Shown: piece after piece, positions 26,689 to 36,253 of the stretch
Numbering within the stretch: the first letter of the stretch is position 1
How the letters are laid out: each line of letters opens with the position of its first letter
NCBI GenBank assembly: GCA_028820845.1
Contig: JAPPII010000092.1
Location: 108,571-172,570, forward strand
Direction: 5' to 3'
DNA: 64,000 bases
DNA from: Candidatus Poribacteria bacterium
GTDB lineage: Bacteria > Poribacteria > WGA-4E > WGA-3G
Program-made: the position numbers and the translations under genes
Notes under the pieces: generated by a model
Database searches by the model: none
What the model saw: only the letters and a program-made list of their open reading frames with translations
What the model was told of the DNA's origin: nothing

Positions 26689-27531
26689 GTGCGATATCTA
26701 ACAACAATTTTGATTTTAACTTGCTTAGCAAATATTGCTATTGCTGGTCTTGATGCTGATAGTAAATACGATGATACTATTGCCGTGTATTATTTTAACA
26801 ATAATCAGGATAGTGGGCCCAGAGGGTTTCATTTGAACTTCGGCGGGAACTCCGAATTGGCCGGGGGGAACGATGAAATAACAGCCACTATATCTGACAA
26901 AGGTAGGATTGGCAATGCCTTACAACTTACAGACACGGGATGCTTGTGTGGTTATTACGAAGATGAATCACTGAGTATTGTAGGTGCCGAATTCTCCATA
27001 GTCGCTTGGGTGAAAATGCGAAAGCAGAAATACCAATTCTCCATGTCCGCAGAGGGATGGGGCAGCAACGATTCCCAACACCGATCTGGCATGGTGGCAC
27101 TTACGGTAAATACAGACGGCAATTTGATCGGAACGCTTGAAAGAGGTTTGACTCGGGCAAATATGTCCACAAACGCATGGGACAACACCCAACAAGATGT
27201 CGCAAACAACAGATGGCACCATATCGCTTTCACGCAATATGCAAACTATCTCAACCTATTCGTAGATGGAAAACTCGTCAAAAGAGAGAAATTTGATTCA
27301 TACTTGGGATTTATCGGGAACTCCGCACTGATCCGCGTACATTATCATGGTGAAATCAAAGGAAGTATCATGATGGACGATCTCGGATTCTTTGAAACTG
27401 GATTCAGCCCTTATGAGATAAAAGCACTCCGTAATTCCAAAATGGGCTTGAAAGAATTTCTGGAAGTCATGCCTGTCGACCCAACTGACAAAATGGCGAC
27501 AACCTGGGGATCCATGAAATCCCGGAGATAA
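26689..27531 (+). CDS. secreted LamG/concanavalin-like protein with TTWG tail
   Basis: A 280-aa exported protein. The start is placed at GTG 26689: AAGGAAA lies 9-10 bases upstream and the encoded N-terminus (RYLTTILILTCLANIAIAG) is a clean signal peptide. The longer frame gives a basic, unlikely leader. A LamG-like domain covers ~35-250 (FSIVAWVKMRKQKYQ; RWHHIAFTQYANYLNLFVDG; DDLGFFETGFSPYEIKAL). The C-terminus, DPTDKMATTWGSMKSRR, is the same kind of tail as in two other secreted proteins here. It probably shares a transcript with the LRR/propeller gene 25 bp downstream. Confidence 0.85.
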   Translation: MRYLTTILILTCLANIAIAGLDADSKYDDTIAVYYFNNNQDSGPRGFHLNFGGNSELAGGNDEITATISDKGRIGNALQLTDTGCLCGYYEDESLSIVGAEFSIVAWVKMRKQKYQFSMSAEGWGSNDSQHRSGMVALTVNTDGNLIGTLERGLTRANMSTNAWDNTQQDVANNRWHHIAFTQYANYLNLFVDGKLVKREKFDSYLGFIGNSALIRVHYHGEIKGSIMMDDLGFFETGFSPYEIKALRNSKMGLKEFLEVMPVDPTDKMATTWGSMKSRR

Positions 27532-27556
27532 TAAGAATCAACTTGGAGATACATAC

Positions 27557-29605
27557 GTGAAAACAAAACTATTTGCGCTCTTCATACTTTTTATTTTTCA
27601 GATCTCACCATTTTTGCCTAAGAGTATTGCCCAAACAACCCAACCGGATACCAATGAAAAGCCTACGACACCCGTATCCATACCGGATGCCACTTTAGCA
27701 GCAATCGTGCGTGAAACCCTTAATCTATCAGCGCAATCTCCAATTACCCAAGGGGATATGCTACAGTTGACTGAACTGGGGCTTTCGAGACCGGTGAGCA
27801 GCCTAACCGGCATAGAGCATGCAAGAAATCTAACATATTTAAAACTGGTTACAAAACAGGTTTCCGACTTCACACCCCTCACCGAATTGGGAAATCTAAC
27901 GGGATTAATGCTTTCATCACAGGGCCCCAATGCCATACTGGATCTGGATGCAATTACACAATTGACGCAGTTACAACGTTTAAGTTTATTCGGTTATCAA
28001 GTCCGAGACCTCTCCATACTCACAAGGTTAAAGGATTTAATCAGTCTTGATTTCTGGTACAGTCACATTAACGATATCACACCCCTGGGGGAATTGACAC
28101 AACTCAGACGCTTAATCCTCCCAAGTAACCAAATTCGCAACATCACACCCCTCAGGAAATTAACGAATTTGGAGCTTTTAAAACTGGATAATAACCAAAT
28201 TCGCAACATCACACCCCTCAGGAAATTAACGCAATTATCAACCTTAGGTCTTACTGATAATCAGATTCGCGACTTCACGCCTCTTACACAGTTAAGCAAT
28301 CTTACCGACTTGCGCGTCGCTGGGAATCCAATTGTGGACAAAACCCCACTGCAAACACTCCTTGACCAGAACCCAAGGTTAAAAATTGATATTGACCCGA
28401 CACAGCTCACCCCTATCTTGCACCGTGTGGGACCTGAACTACCATCGATATACTGGATAGACAGCGAAACCAGCGGCTTGTATCATCTCGTCAGTGCCAA
28501 ACATGGCACGGAGATGTCCGTGAATATTCTTGATCCGAGCGGCTTCTATCGTCCTGCTAGTGCCAAACAGACAGCAGAAAATGTCGCTTTGGGCGTTCTG
28601 AACATGACCAGCCTCGCTATTGATACGCGCGCAGGCAGAATCTACTGGATAGAACAGAGCCGAAAGAAACGCGGTGAAATCGGATCCGCGAACCTCGACG
28701 GTTCCGATGTACAACAAGTTAGATGGATTTATAGCTTGCCCCTTGACATCGCAATTGACCCCATAGACAGAAACCTATATGCCACGAACACAAACGGCAA
28801 AATCCTGAGACTAAGCCTGGATGGCGCGAACTTCAATGCTAATTTTATAACAAACTTGGAGGATCCCAGACACATCGCTCTGGATGCCGTTGGTAGGAAA
28901 CTCTACTGGACAGAGGCAGACAAACGCATCCGACGGGCAAACCTCAACGGTTCAAACGTTCAAACTGTTATCACCGGTTTACAAACACCCGGCGCACTCA
29001 CCGTCGCTGCAGACAAACTTTATTGGACAGAACAGACAAGCGAGAATGCAGGGAAAATCCAACGCGCGAACCTTGATGGCACAAACCTTCAAACGCTTGC
29101 TACATTAAAAAGCGTACCCCTGGGAATCGCTGTGGATATTAATGGAAGGAAAGTGTACTGGACGAACGCCGCAGGGAAAATCCAACGGGCAAATCTCAAC
29201 GGGAAGAATATCCAAAACGTCGTTACGGGTTTAGCACATCCGATAGAACTGGTACTCGCGACAGATATAGGCATGACACCAGGCACTGCCGCACCCGCTG
29301 CCATCCTTCCAACCACCACTAACTTACTACCGAATTACCCCAACCCCTCTAATCCAGAAACGTGGATACCCTATCAACTCGCGGCACCCGCCAAAGTCAC
29401 ATTACACATTTATGCCACAAATGGGCAGTTAATTCAAACTTTAGCCTTAGGATACCAACCCGCAGGTATCTATCAAAGTCGGAGCCGCGCAGCCTATTGG
29501 GATGGTAGAAACCAAAACGGAGAGCCTGTTGCAAGTGGAGTCTATTTTTACACCCTCACCGCAGGCGACTTCGCTGCTACCCGAAAAATGCTGATAAGGA
29601 AGTAA
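27557..29605 (+). CDS. secreted LRR/YWTD beta-propeller protein with FlgD-like tail
   Basis: A 682-aa exported protein. After a signal peptide (to about residue 25) come internalin-like leucine-rich repeats of 22 residues (about 75-265; units such as NQIRNITPLRKLTNLELLKL). A six-bladed LDL-receptor/YWTD-type propeller follows at ~290-570 (IYWIEQ, RIRRANLNGSNVQ, KVYWTNAAGKIQRANLNG). The last ~90 residues (NYPNPSNPETWIPYQL through WDGRNQNGEPVASGVYFY to RKMLI) are a FlgD-like Ig/secretion-type C-terminal domain. Such proteins usually mediate surface protein-protein contact. Two adjacent LRR segments are nearly identical in DNA (about 28130-28235). The 3' half closely matches the gene at 31241-34357. 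Confidence 0.88.
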   Translation: MKTKLFALFILFIFQISPFLPKSIAQTTQPDTNEKPTTPVSIPDATLAAIVRETLNLSAQSPITQGDMLQLTELGLSRPVSSLTGIEHARNLTYLKLVTKQVSDFTPLTELGNLTGLMLSSQGPNAILDLDAITQLTQLQRLSLFGYQVRDLSILTRLKDLISLDFWYSHINDITPLGELTQLRRLILPSNQIRNITPLRKLTNLELLKLDNNQIRNITPLRKLTQLSTLGLTDNQIRDFTPLTQLSNLTDLRVAGNPIVDKTPLQTLLDQNPRLKIDIDPTQLTPILHRVGPELPSIYWIDSETSGLYHLVSAKHGTEMSVNILDPSGFYRPASAKQTAENVALGVLNMTSLAIDTRAGRIYWIEQSRKKRGEIGSANLDGSDVQQVRWIYSLPLDIAIDPIDRNLYATNTNGKILRLSLDGANFNANFITNLEDPRHIALDAVGRKLYWTEADKRIRRANLNGSNVQTVITGLQTPGALTVAADKLYWTEQTSENAGKIQRANLDGTNLQTLATLKSVPLGIAVDINGRKVYWTNAAGKIQRANLNGKNIQNVVTGLAHPIELVLATDIGMTPGTAAPAAILPTTTNLLPNYPNPSNPETWIPYQLAAPAKVTLHIYATNGQLIQTLALGYQPAGIYQSRSRAAYWDGRNQNGEPVASGVYFYTLTAGDFAATRKMLIRK

Positions 29606-29615
29606 CACCCTTTCT

Positions 29616-29723
29616 GATTGAAATTGTAGCATAAACTTTAGTGTCTGCAGGCGCGTCGCACTATGCTTTAGCCTGTGCATGAAACGGCAATTAATGCGAT
29701 ATAAACTTTTAGAAATGGTATAA
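29616..29723. repeat. dispersed ~109-bp intergenic repeat, copy B
   Basis: The second copy of the element at 12769-12877. It starts with ATTGAAATTGTAGCATAAAC and ends at ATAAACTTTTAGAAATGGTA plus TAAC. It lies directly after the propeller gene. Confidence 0.75.
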
Positions 29724-29809
29724 CACGCGTTCAGAGCCTGCGGGTTATAGAGACCCTCACAGATCGTCTCGTTTGAAACCCAACCTCTCTCGCTAACGTT
29801 TTTACCTAT

Positions 29810-29933
29810 ATAGGACTTACGCATGCTGCGCTTTTGTAGCACAAACTTCCCAGTTTGTGGCAGGAGAACGCTCTGTTTTCGGAAAGTTCTCATCTAACAG
29901 AACGGACTGCAGTCAAAATTGCGTAAGTCCTAT
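29810..29933. mobile_element. MITE-like element with 14-bp terminal inverted repeats
   Basis: A 124-bp sequence bounded by ATAGGACTTACGCA (29810-29823) and its exact inverse (29920-29933), with no coding capacity. GGACTTACGCA-type ends with TA at the edge are known from insertion sequences in several phyla, so this is probably a non-autonomous derivative mobilised by a transposase elsewhere. Inside is a smaller palindrome (TTGTAGCACAAACTTCCCAG, then TTTGTGGCA). The rest of 29724-30008 shows no gene. Confidence 0.8.
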
Positions 29934-30008
29934 GTAGAAAATAGTCAAAAGGAAAATCCAACAATGCGATATTTAACAACAATTATAACGGCTGAAGGAT
30001 CACTCAAA

Positions 30009-31205
30009 ATGAATCATTATGAAAAAAGAAACACCTATTTGCTCTCAGTGTTGTGCATGCTGCTGGGGGCATCATTTATCATAAGTGAACCGAGTTATTC
30101 TCACGATATACCCGTCCCGTTTGATATAACATCTTCAGATGGTACAATTGTTGAACTCGTTACCCACAAGGATCTTTATGATAGTGACGGAAATTTCGTC
30201 GCACATATCCATGACTATTCAACCTCAAGCTATACACAAGCAGAAGTCGATGAGATTCACGCGAACAACCCGCATACGCGTCAAAGTGTAATAGACGGGC
30301 TGCCTAAAGCAGGTGACGTTAAAGGGGTTCATGGGCGTAGTTATAACAATCCAGGTTTTACGGAGCCGGATGATCTGAGTGCGGTTGGTACGCCAGATCC
30401 AACCTATGAGGACTATGGAATTGCCGGTCATTTACCTGATCCACCAAATAGTCAGGGGGATGCACAATCTCCGCAAAATGCACAAGCCGATCCACTATCT
30501 CCTCAAGCAACGCCTATATCTATTCAAGAGAGCCAGGAAAATCCACCTGCTATCCAAAATCAAGAGCAAACAATAACGGCTACCCATAACGGACAGCAGC
30601 AAAATTTTGTGGAGATAGCAGAACCGGAATCCTCAGAAGACGGGTTGTACGCGATCATTGAAGGTGAAGCTATCGAGGAAAGCCAGCTCACGCCTCAGTC
30701 TCAGGACGATGGAAGACGGTACAGATTGCTCTCAAGTTTAGCAGTCCGAGGGCCCACACGCCAATTAGAGATTGTCGGTGTCGTTGAATTGAGAGGACCC
30801 CGCCGATTAGTCGTTACACTCCGCAATCATAGACAACGTTTCATTGATGTGACGCAAGGCTGGGCTCTATCTTTGGCACGTACCGATGGTAGTTCCGCAT
30901 TCGTGAACATGAAGAGTCGGGAAAGTTTATTAATCACGCCGCAAAAAGCGCGGGGTGAAAAATACGCCGACACAGAGATTGCCCTGCTGCCGAGAAAATT
31001 GTTTAGAAGGTTGGGGAATCAGGTGCGTTTTGCCTTAGATTTTCAGTACTTCTACGGCACACAGAGCGGATATAAAACCGGCGATGTCCTCATTCTCTCA
31101 TACCAAGGTGAAGAAATGAGTCGCTATCCTGAAGCGGTGCAGTTTGCACCACGCTTGCAAAGAAGCATAACGACGACCTGGGGTTCGATGAAAAAACCGA
31201 AATAG
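30009..31205 (+). CDS. secreted protein of unknown function with TTWG tail
   Basis: A 398-aa protein starting with MNHYEKRNTYLLSVLCMLLG, an export signal cleaved around residue 31. It has an N-terminal part around HDIPVPFDITSSDG and VAHIHDYSTSSYTQAEVD, a Q/P-rich linker (~125-185), and a C-terminal beta-rich domain (~210-380). It ends in RSITTTWGSMKKPK, matching the tails of the two LamG proteins. No known family was recognised. Upstream (about 29948-29985) lies an almost exact copy of the ribosome site and first codons of the gene at 26689, in frame with this one but lacking the rest of that signal peptide. I therefore start at 30009, preceded by GAAGGA. Confidence 0.75.
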   Translation: MNHYEKRNTYLLSVLCMLLGASFIISEPSYSHDIPVPFDITSSDGTIVELVTHKDLYDSDGNFVAHIHDYSTSSYTQAEVDEIHANNPHTRQSVIDGLPKAGDVKGVHGRSYNNPGFTEPDDLSAVGTPDPTYEDYGIAGHLPDPPNSQGDAQSPQNAQADPLSPQATPISIQESQENPPAIQNQEQTITATHNGQQQNFVEIAEPESSEDGLYAIIEGEAIEESQLTPQSQDDGRRYRLLSSLAVRGPTRQLEIVGVVELRGPRRLVVTLRNHRQRFIDVTQGWALSLARTDGSSAFVNMKSRESLLITPQKARGEKYADTEIALLPRKLFRRLGNQVRFALDFQYFYGTQSGYKTGDVLILSYQGEEMSRYPEAVQFAPRLQRSITTTWGSMKKPK

Positions 31206-31240
31206 TTCGGATCATCGTAAACCCTCAAAACCGATAAATC

Positions 31241-34200
31241 ATGAAAATAAAGTTCCTTTCCGCGTTATGTCTATCTGTTTTAGGGATGTTGCTGTTTGTA
31301 CCTAATACTGCTGCACAAGGAACTGACCCTCACAATATTGTACGACTGGTGTATTTCGTCCCTTACCGCCGTCAACCGCAATCAGACATCGATGTAAAAT
31401 TGGATACGCTTATAAAAAACGTGCAGGCGTTTTTTGCCGACGAGATGGAACGCCACGGATTCGGTAGAAAAACATTCCAATTTGAAATCGATAGGCACGG
31501 TAATGCCGTCGTGCATCGCGTGACCGGGAAATTCCTTGATACGCACTATCATGAGGACACTGTGTCTAAAGTCGTTGCAGAGGTCCCCCAACGATTCGAC
31601 TTCCTAAAAAATGTCTATCTCGTGGTCGTTGACGTGAGTACAGGATTGATTGATAGCGTCTGTGGAAGGGGTGGAGATGTTTGGAATACTGCCGGAGATT
31701 GGGGAGGACGCGCCTTCATTCCAGCGTCCGGAGATTGTTTAAATACACGTTTAGGGTTTGAACTCACCGCCCACGAACTCGGACACGCCTTCGGCTTAGC
31801 CCATGATTTCAGGAAAAGTGCCTATATCATGTCTTATGGGCAGAACCCAGACCAATTGGCACGCTGTACCGCTGAATGGTTGCATGCCAATCGCTATTTT
31901 AATGATCACCGAACGCATGCTAACAATCACGAAACGACAATTGAGATGCTCGCGGCCGAGGCGGACCCAGACTATACGATCCGCTTCCGATTCAAGATAA
32001 GTGATGCCGACGGACTCCGGCACGTACACTTGATGACCCCCGCAACTTCTATCTATGAGGATCCCGGGTCATCGAAATTGATCGACTGTAAAAAATTGGA
32101 AGGCAACAGTCAGAACGTAGAGTTTGCTACGAATCAACTCACACCAGAGTCCCAGTCTATCACAGTGCGCGTTGTGGATGCTGCTGGTAATCTTTCATCG
32201 CAAGACTATCCGATTGACATCAACGCGATCCTGCCGACTCCGCGAGTTGTCTCGATTCCTGATGTCAATTTGGCAGCAGCCATCCGCAATGAACTCAGGT
32301 TGACACGGAGCAGTCATATCACAGAACTGGATATGTTAAACTTGACAGCCCTCAGTGCTAACCATAAACAAATCATTGAACTCACCGGGCTTGAATATGC
32401 CAAGAATCTGAAACATCTCGCTCTTGGATTCAATCAGATTACTGATGTCTCTACACTGGCACAATTGACAAATTTGGAGGAACTGTCTATCCCCTATAAT
32501 CCTGTAGAGGATTTAACGCCAATCAAAGCACTAACCGGATTGCGAGCATTAGAGGTGCGTGGGTATAATCTCCTAAATGTTACGTTAGATGCTAACCTCT
32601 TTACAACTTTTCCTGACTTAGTCCACCTCGCAATCGGTTCTAATGGAATTACGGACATTACGCCGCTTACACAACTCAAACGGCTGAGGTACTTGTCCGC
32701 AATAAGTAATCAGATTCGAGACCTCACACCCATCGCACAAATGCCGAATTTGGTGTTCTTAGAACTTTGGTACAATCAGGTCAACGACCTCACGCCCTTC
32801 ACCGGATTGACAAACCTACAATTTTTGTATCTTCCTGGCAATCCGCTGGCTGACCTCACCCCGCTCAGTGGATTAAAGAACCTAAAACATTTAGACATCT
32901 CTGGCGATATAAACGGCGGTGCAATTACGGATTTGACACCCCTCGCTACCCTAACAAACTTAGAGGCCTTGCGCGCCGATCGCAATAAGATTCGTAGTAT
33001 TAGACCGCTCCGGAAATTGGAGCACTTGGAAATTCTGTCACTTGAAGATAATCAGATTAGCGATATGCGTCCATTCACAAAACTTGTGAAACTCAGCACG
33101 TTACGCCTCGCAAGAAACCCGATTTCCGACATAACCCCGCTTCAGACGCTCTCAAATCGAAACCCCAGATTGGAAGTGGATATTGATCTCACACAACTCT
33201 CGCCTATTTTAGAAATCATAGACCCGCAACTTCCGCCTCTCTATTGGACAGACACAGAGACCAGCGGATTCCATCGCTTCATTCGCTCCCAAACATCCGT
33301 AGAGCACACAGCACTGGGGGTCCTGAATATAACAGCACTTGTCGTAGATACAGAGGGTGGTAAAATCTATTGGACCGAACAGACAGGCAATTTACGGGGT
33401 GATATAGGATGTGCAAACCTTGATGGTTCAAATGCTCAAGTTCTTAAGAGCTTCTTTAGTTTGCCTCGCGACATTGCAATTGACACACGGAACGGAAAGA
33501 TATACTGCACAAACGCGATTGGCAAGATCCAGCGATTGAACTTTAACGGTTCAAAATTTGAAGCCAACCTTATCACAAACTTAGATACCCCCGAACACAT
33601 CACCTTGGATATTGCAAATGGCAAGATCTACTGGACAGCAGCAGCTGAACGCATCCAACAGGCAAACCTTGACGGTTCAAATGTTCAAACTGTTATCATC
33701 GGACTGGAAACACCCGGCGGACTTACCGTCGCTGCGGACAAACTTTATTGGACAGAACAGACAGGCAAGAATGCCGGTAAAATCCAGCGCGCGAACCTCG
33801 ACGGCACAAACCTTCAAACGCTTGCTACATTAAAAAGCTCACCGATCGGAATCGCTGTGGATACTCACGGACGGAAAGTGTACTGGACGAACGCCGCAGG
33901 CAGAATCCAACGGGCAAACCTCAACGGGAAGAACATCCAAAACGTCGTTACGGGTTTAGCACATCCGATAGACCTCGTGCTCCGGACAGATACAGACACG
34001 ACACCTGTTGCCGCCGCACCCGCTGTCGTCCGTCCAGCCACCACAAACTTACTACCGAACTACCCCAACCCCTCTAATCCAGAGACATGGATACCTTATC
34101 AGTTAGCAAGCCCGGCGGATGTCACATTGACTATCTATGCCATAAACGGACAGTTGATTCGCACCTTAGCCTTAGGACACCAACCCACAGGTATCTATCA

Positions 34201-34357
34201 AAGTCGGAGCCGCGCAGCCTATTGGGATGGTAGAAACCGACACGGAGAGCCTGTTGCAAGTGGCATCTATTTCTATACATTGTCCACGGAGGCCACACGC
34301 GACTCCGTTCCCGCAGGCAATTTCACAGCAACGCGGAAGATGCTCATTGTGAAGTAG
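31241..34357 (+). CDS. secreted metzincin-LRR-propeller protein with FlgD-like tail
   Basis: A 1038-aa exported protein: signal peptide (1-25), then a metzincin-type metallopeptidase domain (~30-240). H178, E179, H182 and H188 (HELGHAFGLAHD) bind and activate zinc, and M197 in YIMSYG forms the Met-turn. Residues ~330-640 carry internalin-like LRRs, ~655-935 a YWTD-type propeller, and the last ~95 a FlgD-like C-terminal domain with the same NYPNPSNPETWIPYQL motif as the gene at 27557. The two proteins are paralogues over the LRR-to-C-terminus part; long stretches near 29000-29600 and 33680-34340 are almost identical in DNA. Probably a cell-surface protease with adhesion modules. It follows the TTWG-tail gene by 35 bp. 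Confidence 0.88.
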   Translation: MKIKFLSALCLSVLGMLLFVPNTAAQGTDPHNIVRLVYFVPYRRQPQSDIDVKLDTLIKNVQAFFADEMERHGFGRKTFQFEIDRHGNAVVHRVTGKFLDTHYHEDTVSKVVAEVPQRFDFLKNVYLVVVDVSTGLIDSVCGRGGDVWNTAGDWGGRAFIPASGDCLNTRLGFELTAHELGHAFGLAHDFRKSAYIMSYGQNPDQLARCTAEWLHANRYFNDHRTHANNHETTIEMLAAEADPDYTIRFRFKISDADGLRHVHLMTPATSIYEDPGSSKLIDCKKLEGNSQNVEFATNQLTPESQSITVRVVDAAGNLSSQDYPIDINAILPTPRVVSIPDVNLAAAIRNELRLTRSSHITELDMLNLTALSANHKQIIELTGLEYAKNLKHLALGFNQITDVSTLAQLTNLEELSIPYNPVEDLTPIKALTGLRALEVRGYNLLNVTLDANLFTTFPDLVHLAIGSNGITDITPLTQLKRLRYLSAISNQIRDLTPIAQMPNLVFLELWYNQVNDLTPFTGLTNLQFLYLPGNPLADLTPLSGLKNLKHLDISGDINGGAITDLTPLATLTNLEALRADRNKIRSIRPLRKLEHLEILSLEDNQISDMRPFTKLVKLSTLRLARNPISDITPLQTLSNRNPRLEVDIDLTQLSPILEIIDPQLPPLYWTDTETSGFHRFIRSQTSVEHTALGVLNITALVVDTEGGKIYWTEQTGNLRGDIGCANLDGSNAQVLKSFFSLPRDIAIDTRNGKIYCTNAIGKIQRLNFNGSKFEANLITNLDTPEHITLDIANGKIYWTAAAERIQQANLDGSNVQTVIIGLETPGGLTVAADKLYWTEQTGKNAGKIQRANLDGTNLQTLATLKSSPIGIAVDTHGRKVYWTNAAGRIQRANLNGKNIQNVVTGLAHPIDLVLRTDTDTTPVAAAPAVVRPATTNLLPNYPNPSNPETWIPYQLASPADVTLTIYAINGQLIRTLALGHQPTGIYQSRSRAAYWDGRNRHGEPVASGIYFYTLSTEATRDSVPAGNFTATRKMLIVK

Positions 34358-34391
34358 ATTTTGTAGAAACCTTTTATAGCACTCACATTAT

Positions 34392-35786
34392 CTAAAACCG
34401 CTCAAGATAAATATCACCTTTATCTTCCTGCATGTTGCTCCAGACAACAGCCCACTGTCCGTCTCCAATCGAAACCACAAACGGTGGATGATGTTCTCCT
34501 TTGCTGGTAGAGATAGGAACACCTGTTTCTTCCCATAGCAATGTACCCGATAAATCAATTTGCTGTCCATAGATAGCATCTCTACTCTCTTCACCGAAGT
34601 CCTCTCGATAGTCTACCCATGCCACGAAAAACCGATCCTTCTCCGTTTCCACAATGAACGGCTTGTCTTGATGACCACCGGCGGTACAGATAGGAATACC
34701 ATCTTTTTCCCAGGCGAGTGTCCCGTCTCCACGGACACGTTGTGCATATAGGTCGGAATAGACATCGCGCTCATCACGCCACACTGCAATAAACCCACCA
34801 CTCCCATCACTAACAACCGAAGCGTGTTTTTGGATGCCGACAGCAGTGCATACAGGGATACCGTCTTCGTTCCACATTTTGCTACCATCAGGGGTAATCC
34901 GTTGTGCATAGAGTTGATCGTTGATAAAATTTTCATACACCTGCCACAAAACGATAACCCCGCCTTCGCCATCGGCAATCACCCGCGGTTCGCCTTGCAT
35001 GCCACGCGTCGGTGTAACAAAGATTGGAGCCTCCCACAACGGTTCCGCATCCAGACTCAGTCGATATGCCTTTAGATGCCACGCCTCGTAACCGATAACG
35101 TCCCACCAAACAATATAGAACCCACCGGTTGCATCTCTAATCGGGATAGGATTGCTTTGCAACGATTCTGAAGGAAAAACAGAGATCCCATCAACCTTCC
35201 ATATCGGTTCCCCTGCAGCATTAATCCGCTGGATGTAAAGGTCCTGAAATTCAGAACTCCGGCGTTCATCTTCCCAGACACAGATAGCACCCCCTTCACC
35301 ATCACTCATAATCGCCTGGGTTGACTGATCGGCAGCATCCACACAGACTGGAATCCCATCTGTTTGCCAGAGAACATTACCCTCCAGACTCACCGCTTGT
35401 GCATAGATGTCCCAGTTGCTTCTATCCCGTCTATCGTTCCAGACAACAATCGCGTGATTGTCGTGTCGAATCATTCGCAATCGACGCTGGTTTCTGTCTG
35501 CTGTGCATATTGCTAATCCGTTGAGTTCCCAACGCGCTTTTTCAGCACTATCAACACGTTGCGCATAGACATCCCAATCCTTCCCTGTCCGATAATCCTC
35601 CCACATAACAATGACACCGCCCTCACCGTCGTCTACAACCCACGGCAGGAATTGCCCATCTACCGCAGTCGAAACGGCGACTTCAGCCGATGCGGTGCTA
35701 CATAGAAAACAAGCACCTACAAAGAAGAAAAACGTTAACCTTGCAAACGATTTGATTAATCCGTGAAAAGCGTTTTCGGAGTCCAT
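34392..35786 (-). CDS. exported repeat beta-propeller protein
   Basis: A 464-aa exported protein. A hydrophobic signal segment (about 13-34, LTFFFFVGACFLCSTASA) is followed by at least seven repeats of ~50 residues. Each contains a strand such as GGVIVMWEDYR and the phrase DVYAQRV or DIYAQAV, then a WELNGLAICTA-like strand. The repeats suggest a seven- or eight-bladed propeller. No enzymatic motif is visible. Its start codon lies inside the 3' end of the histidine phosphatase gene (31-bp overlap), so the two are likely co-transcribed. Role unknown. Confidence 0.8.
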   Translation of the reverse strand: MDSENAFHGLIKSFARLTFFFFVGACFLCSTASAEVAVSTAVDGQFLPWVVDDGEGGVIVMWEDYRTGKDWDVYAQRVDSAEKARWELNGLAICTADRNQRRLRMIRHDNHAIVVWNDRRDRSNWDIYAQAVSLEGNVLWQTDGIPVCVDAADQSTQAIMSDGEGGAICVWEDERRSSEFQDLYIQRINAAGEPIWKVDGISVFPSESLQSNPIPIRDATGGFYIVWWDVIGYEAWHLKAYRLSLDAEPLWEAPIFVTPTRGMQGEPRVIADGEGGVIVLWQVYENFINDQLYAQRITPDGSKMWNEDGIPVCTAVGIQKHASVVSDGSGGFIAVWRDERDVYSDLYAQRVRGDGTLAWEKDGIPICTAGGHQDKPFIVETEKDRFFVAWVDYREDFGEESRDAIYGQQIDLSGTLLWEETGVPISTSKGEHHPPFVVSIGDGQWAVVWSNMQEDKGDIYLERF

Positions 35787-36253
35787 AAGTTGACTAAAGT
35801 TCCTTTTGTATACAAATCAAGTGCGTCCCAACGTTCGATAGGAAGTTCGATATGGGCGAGTGCTGCTGTCGGCATCCGCTTGATATATCCTGTCAAATGA
35901 TTCACGAGTTGTTCCATTGTTGGATTATGTCCAACAACCATGACGCGTTGATATTTCTTAGATAGGTTCTGTAGCGTTTCAAAGTAAACACCAGGAACAC
36001 TGGCGTAAAACGCCTCCAGTTTTTTTACTTTTCCCGTGTAACCGGACGCTTTCGCCACTTTGTTCGCTGTTTTTCGAGCACGTTTCGCCGATGAGGTAAG
36101 AATCCGATCTGGAAGCAATCCTTCCTGACGCAAGTGTTCCCCCATACGCGGTGCATCCTGTTTACCGCGTTTGTTAAGGGGTCGGTCGTAATCAGAGAGT
36201 GCTGGATACTTCCAACTCGATTTTGCGTGTCGCAGAATAAGAAGTGTTTTCAT
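35756..36253 (-). CDS. SixA-like histidine phosphatase
   Basis: A 165-aa histidine-phosphatase superfamily protein. The RHG-type motif is RHAK at 8-11 with H9 as the phosphoryl acceptor, and the second histidine is H109 in VGHNPT. Size and motifs match SixA, which removes phosphate from phosphohistidine in Hpt domains of phosphorelays. The true substrate here is not known. AAGGTGA precedes the ATG. Cytosolic. Confidence 0.88.
   Translation of the reverse strand: MKTLLILRHAKSSWKYPALSDYDRPLNKRGKQDAPRMGEHLRQEGLLPDRILTSSAKRARKTANKVAKASGYTGKVKKLEAFYASVPGVYFETLQNLSKKYQRVMVVGHNPTMEQLVNHLTGYIKRMPTAALAHIELPIERWDALDLYTKGTLVNLWTPKTLFTD

Noticed and set aside
29919-30008. Upstream start for the TTWG-tail gene.
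   Set aside because: It would start inside the MITE and include a truncated copy of another signal peptide; a clean signal peptide begins at 30009.
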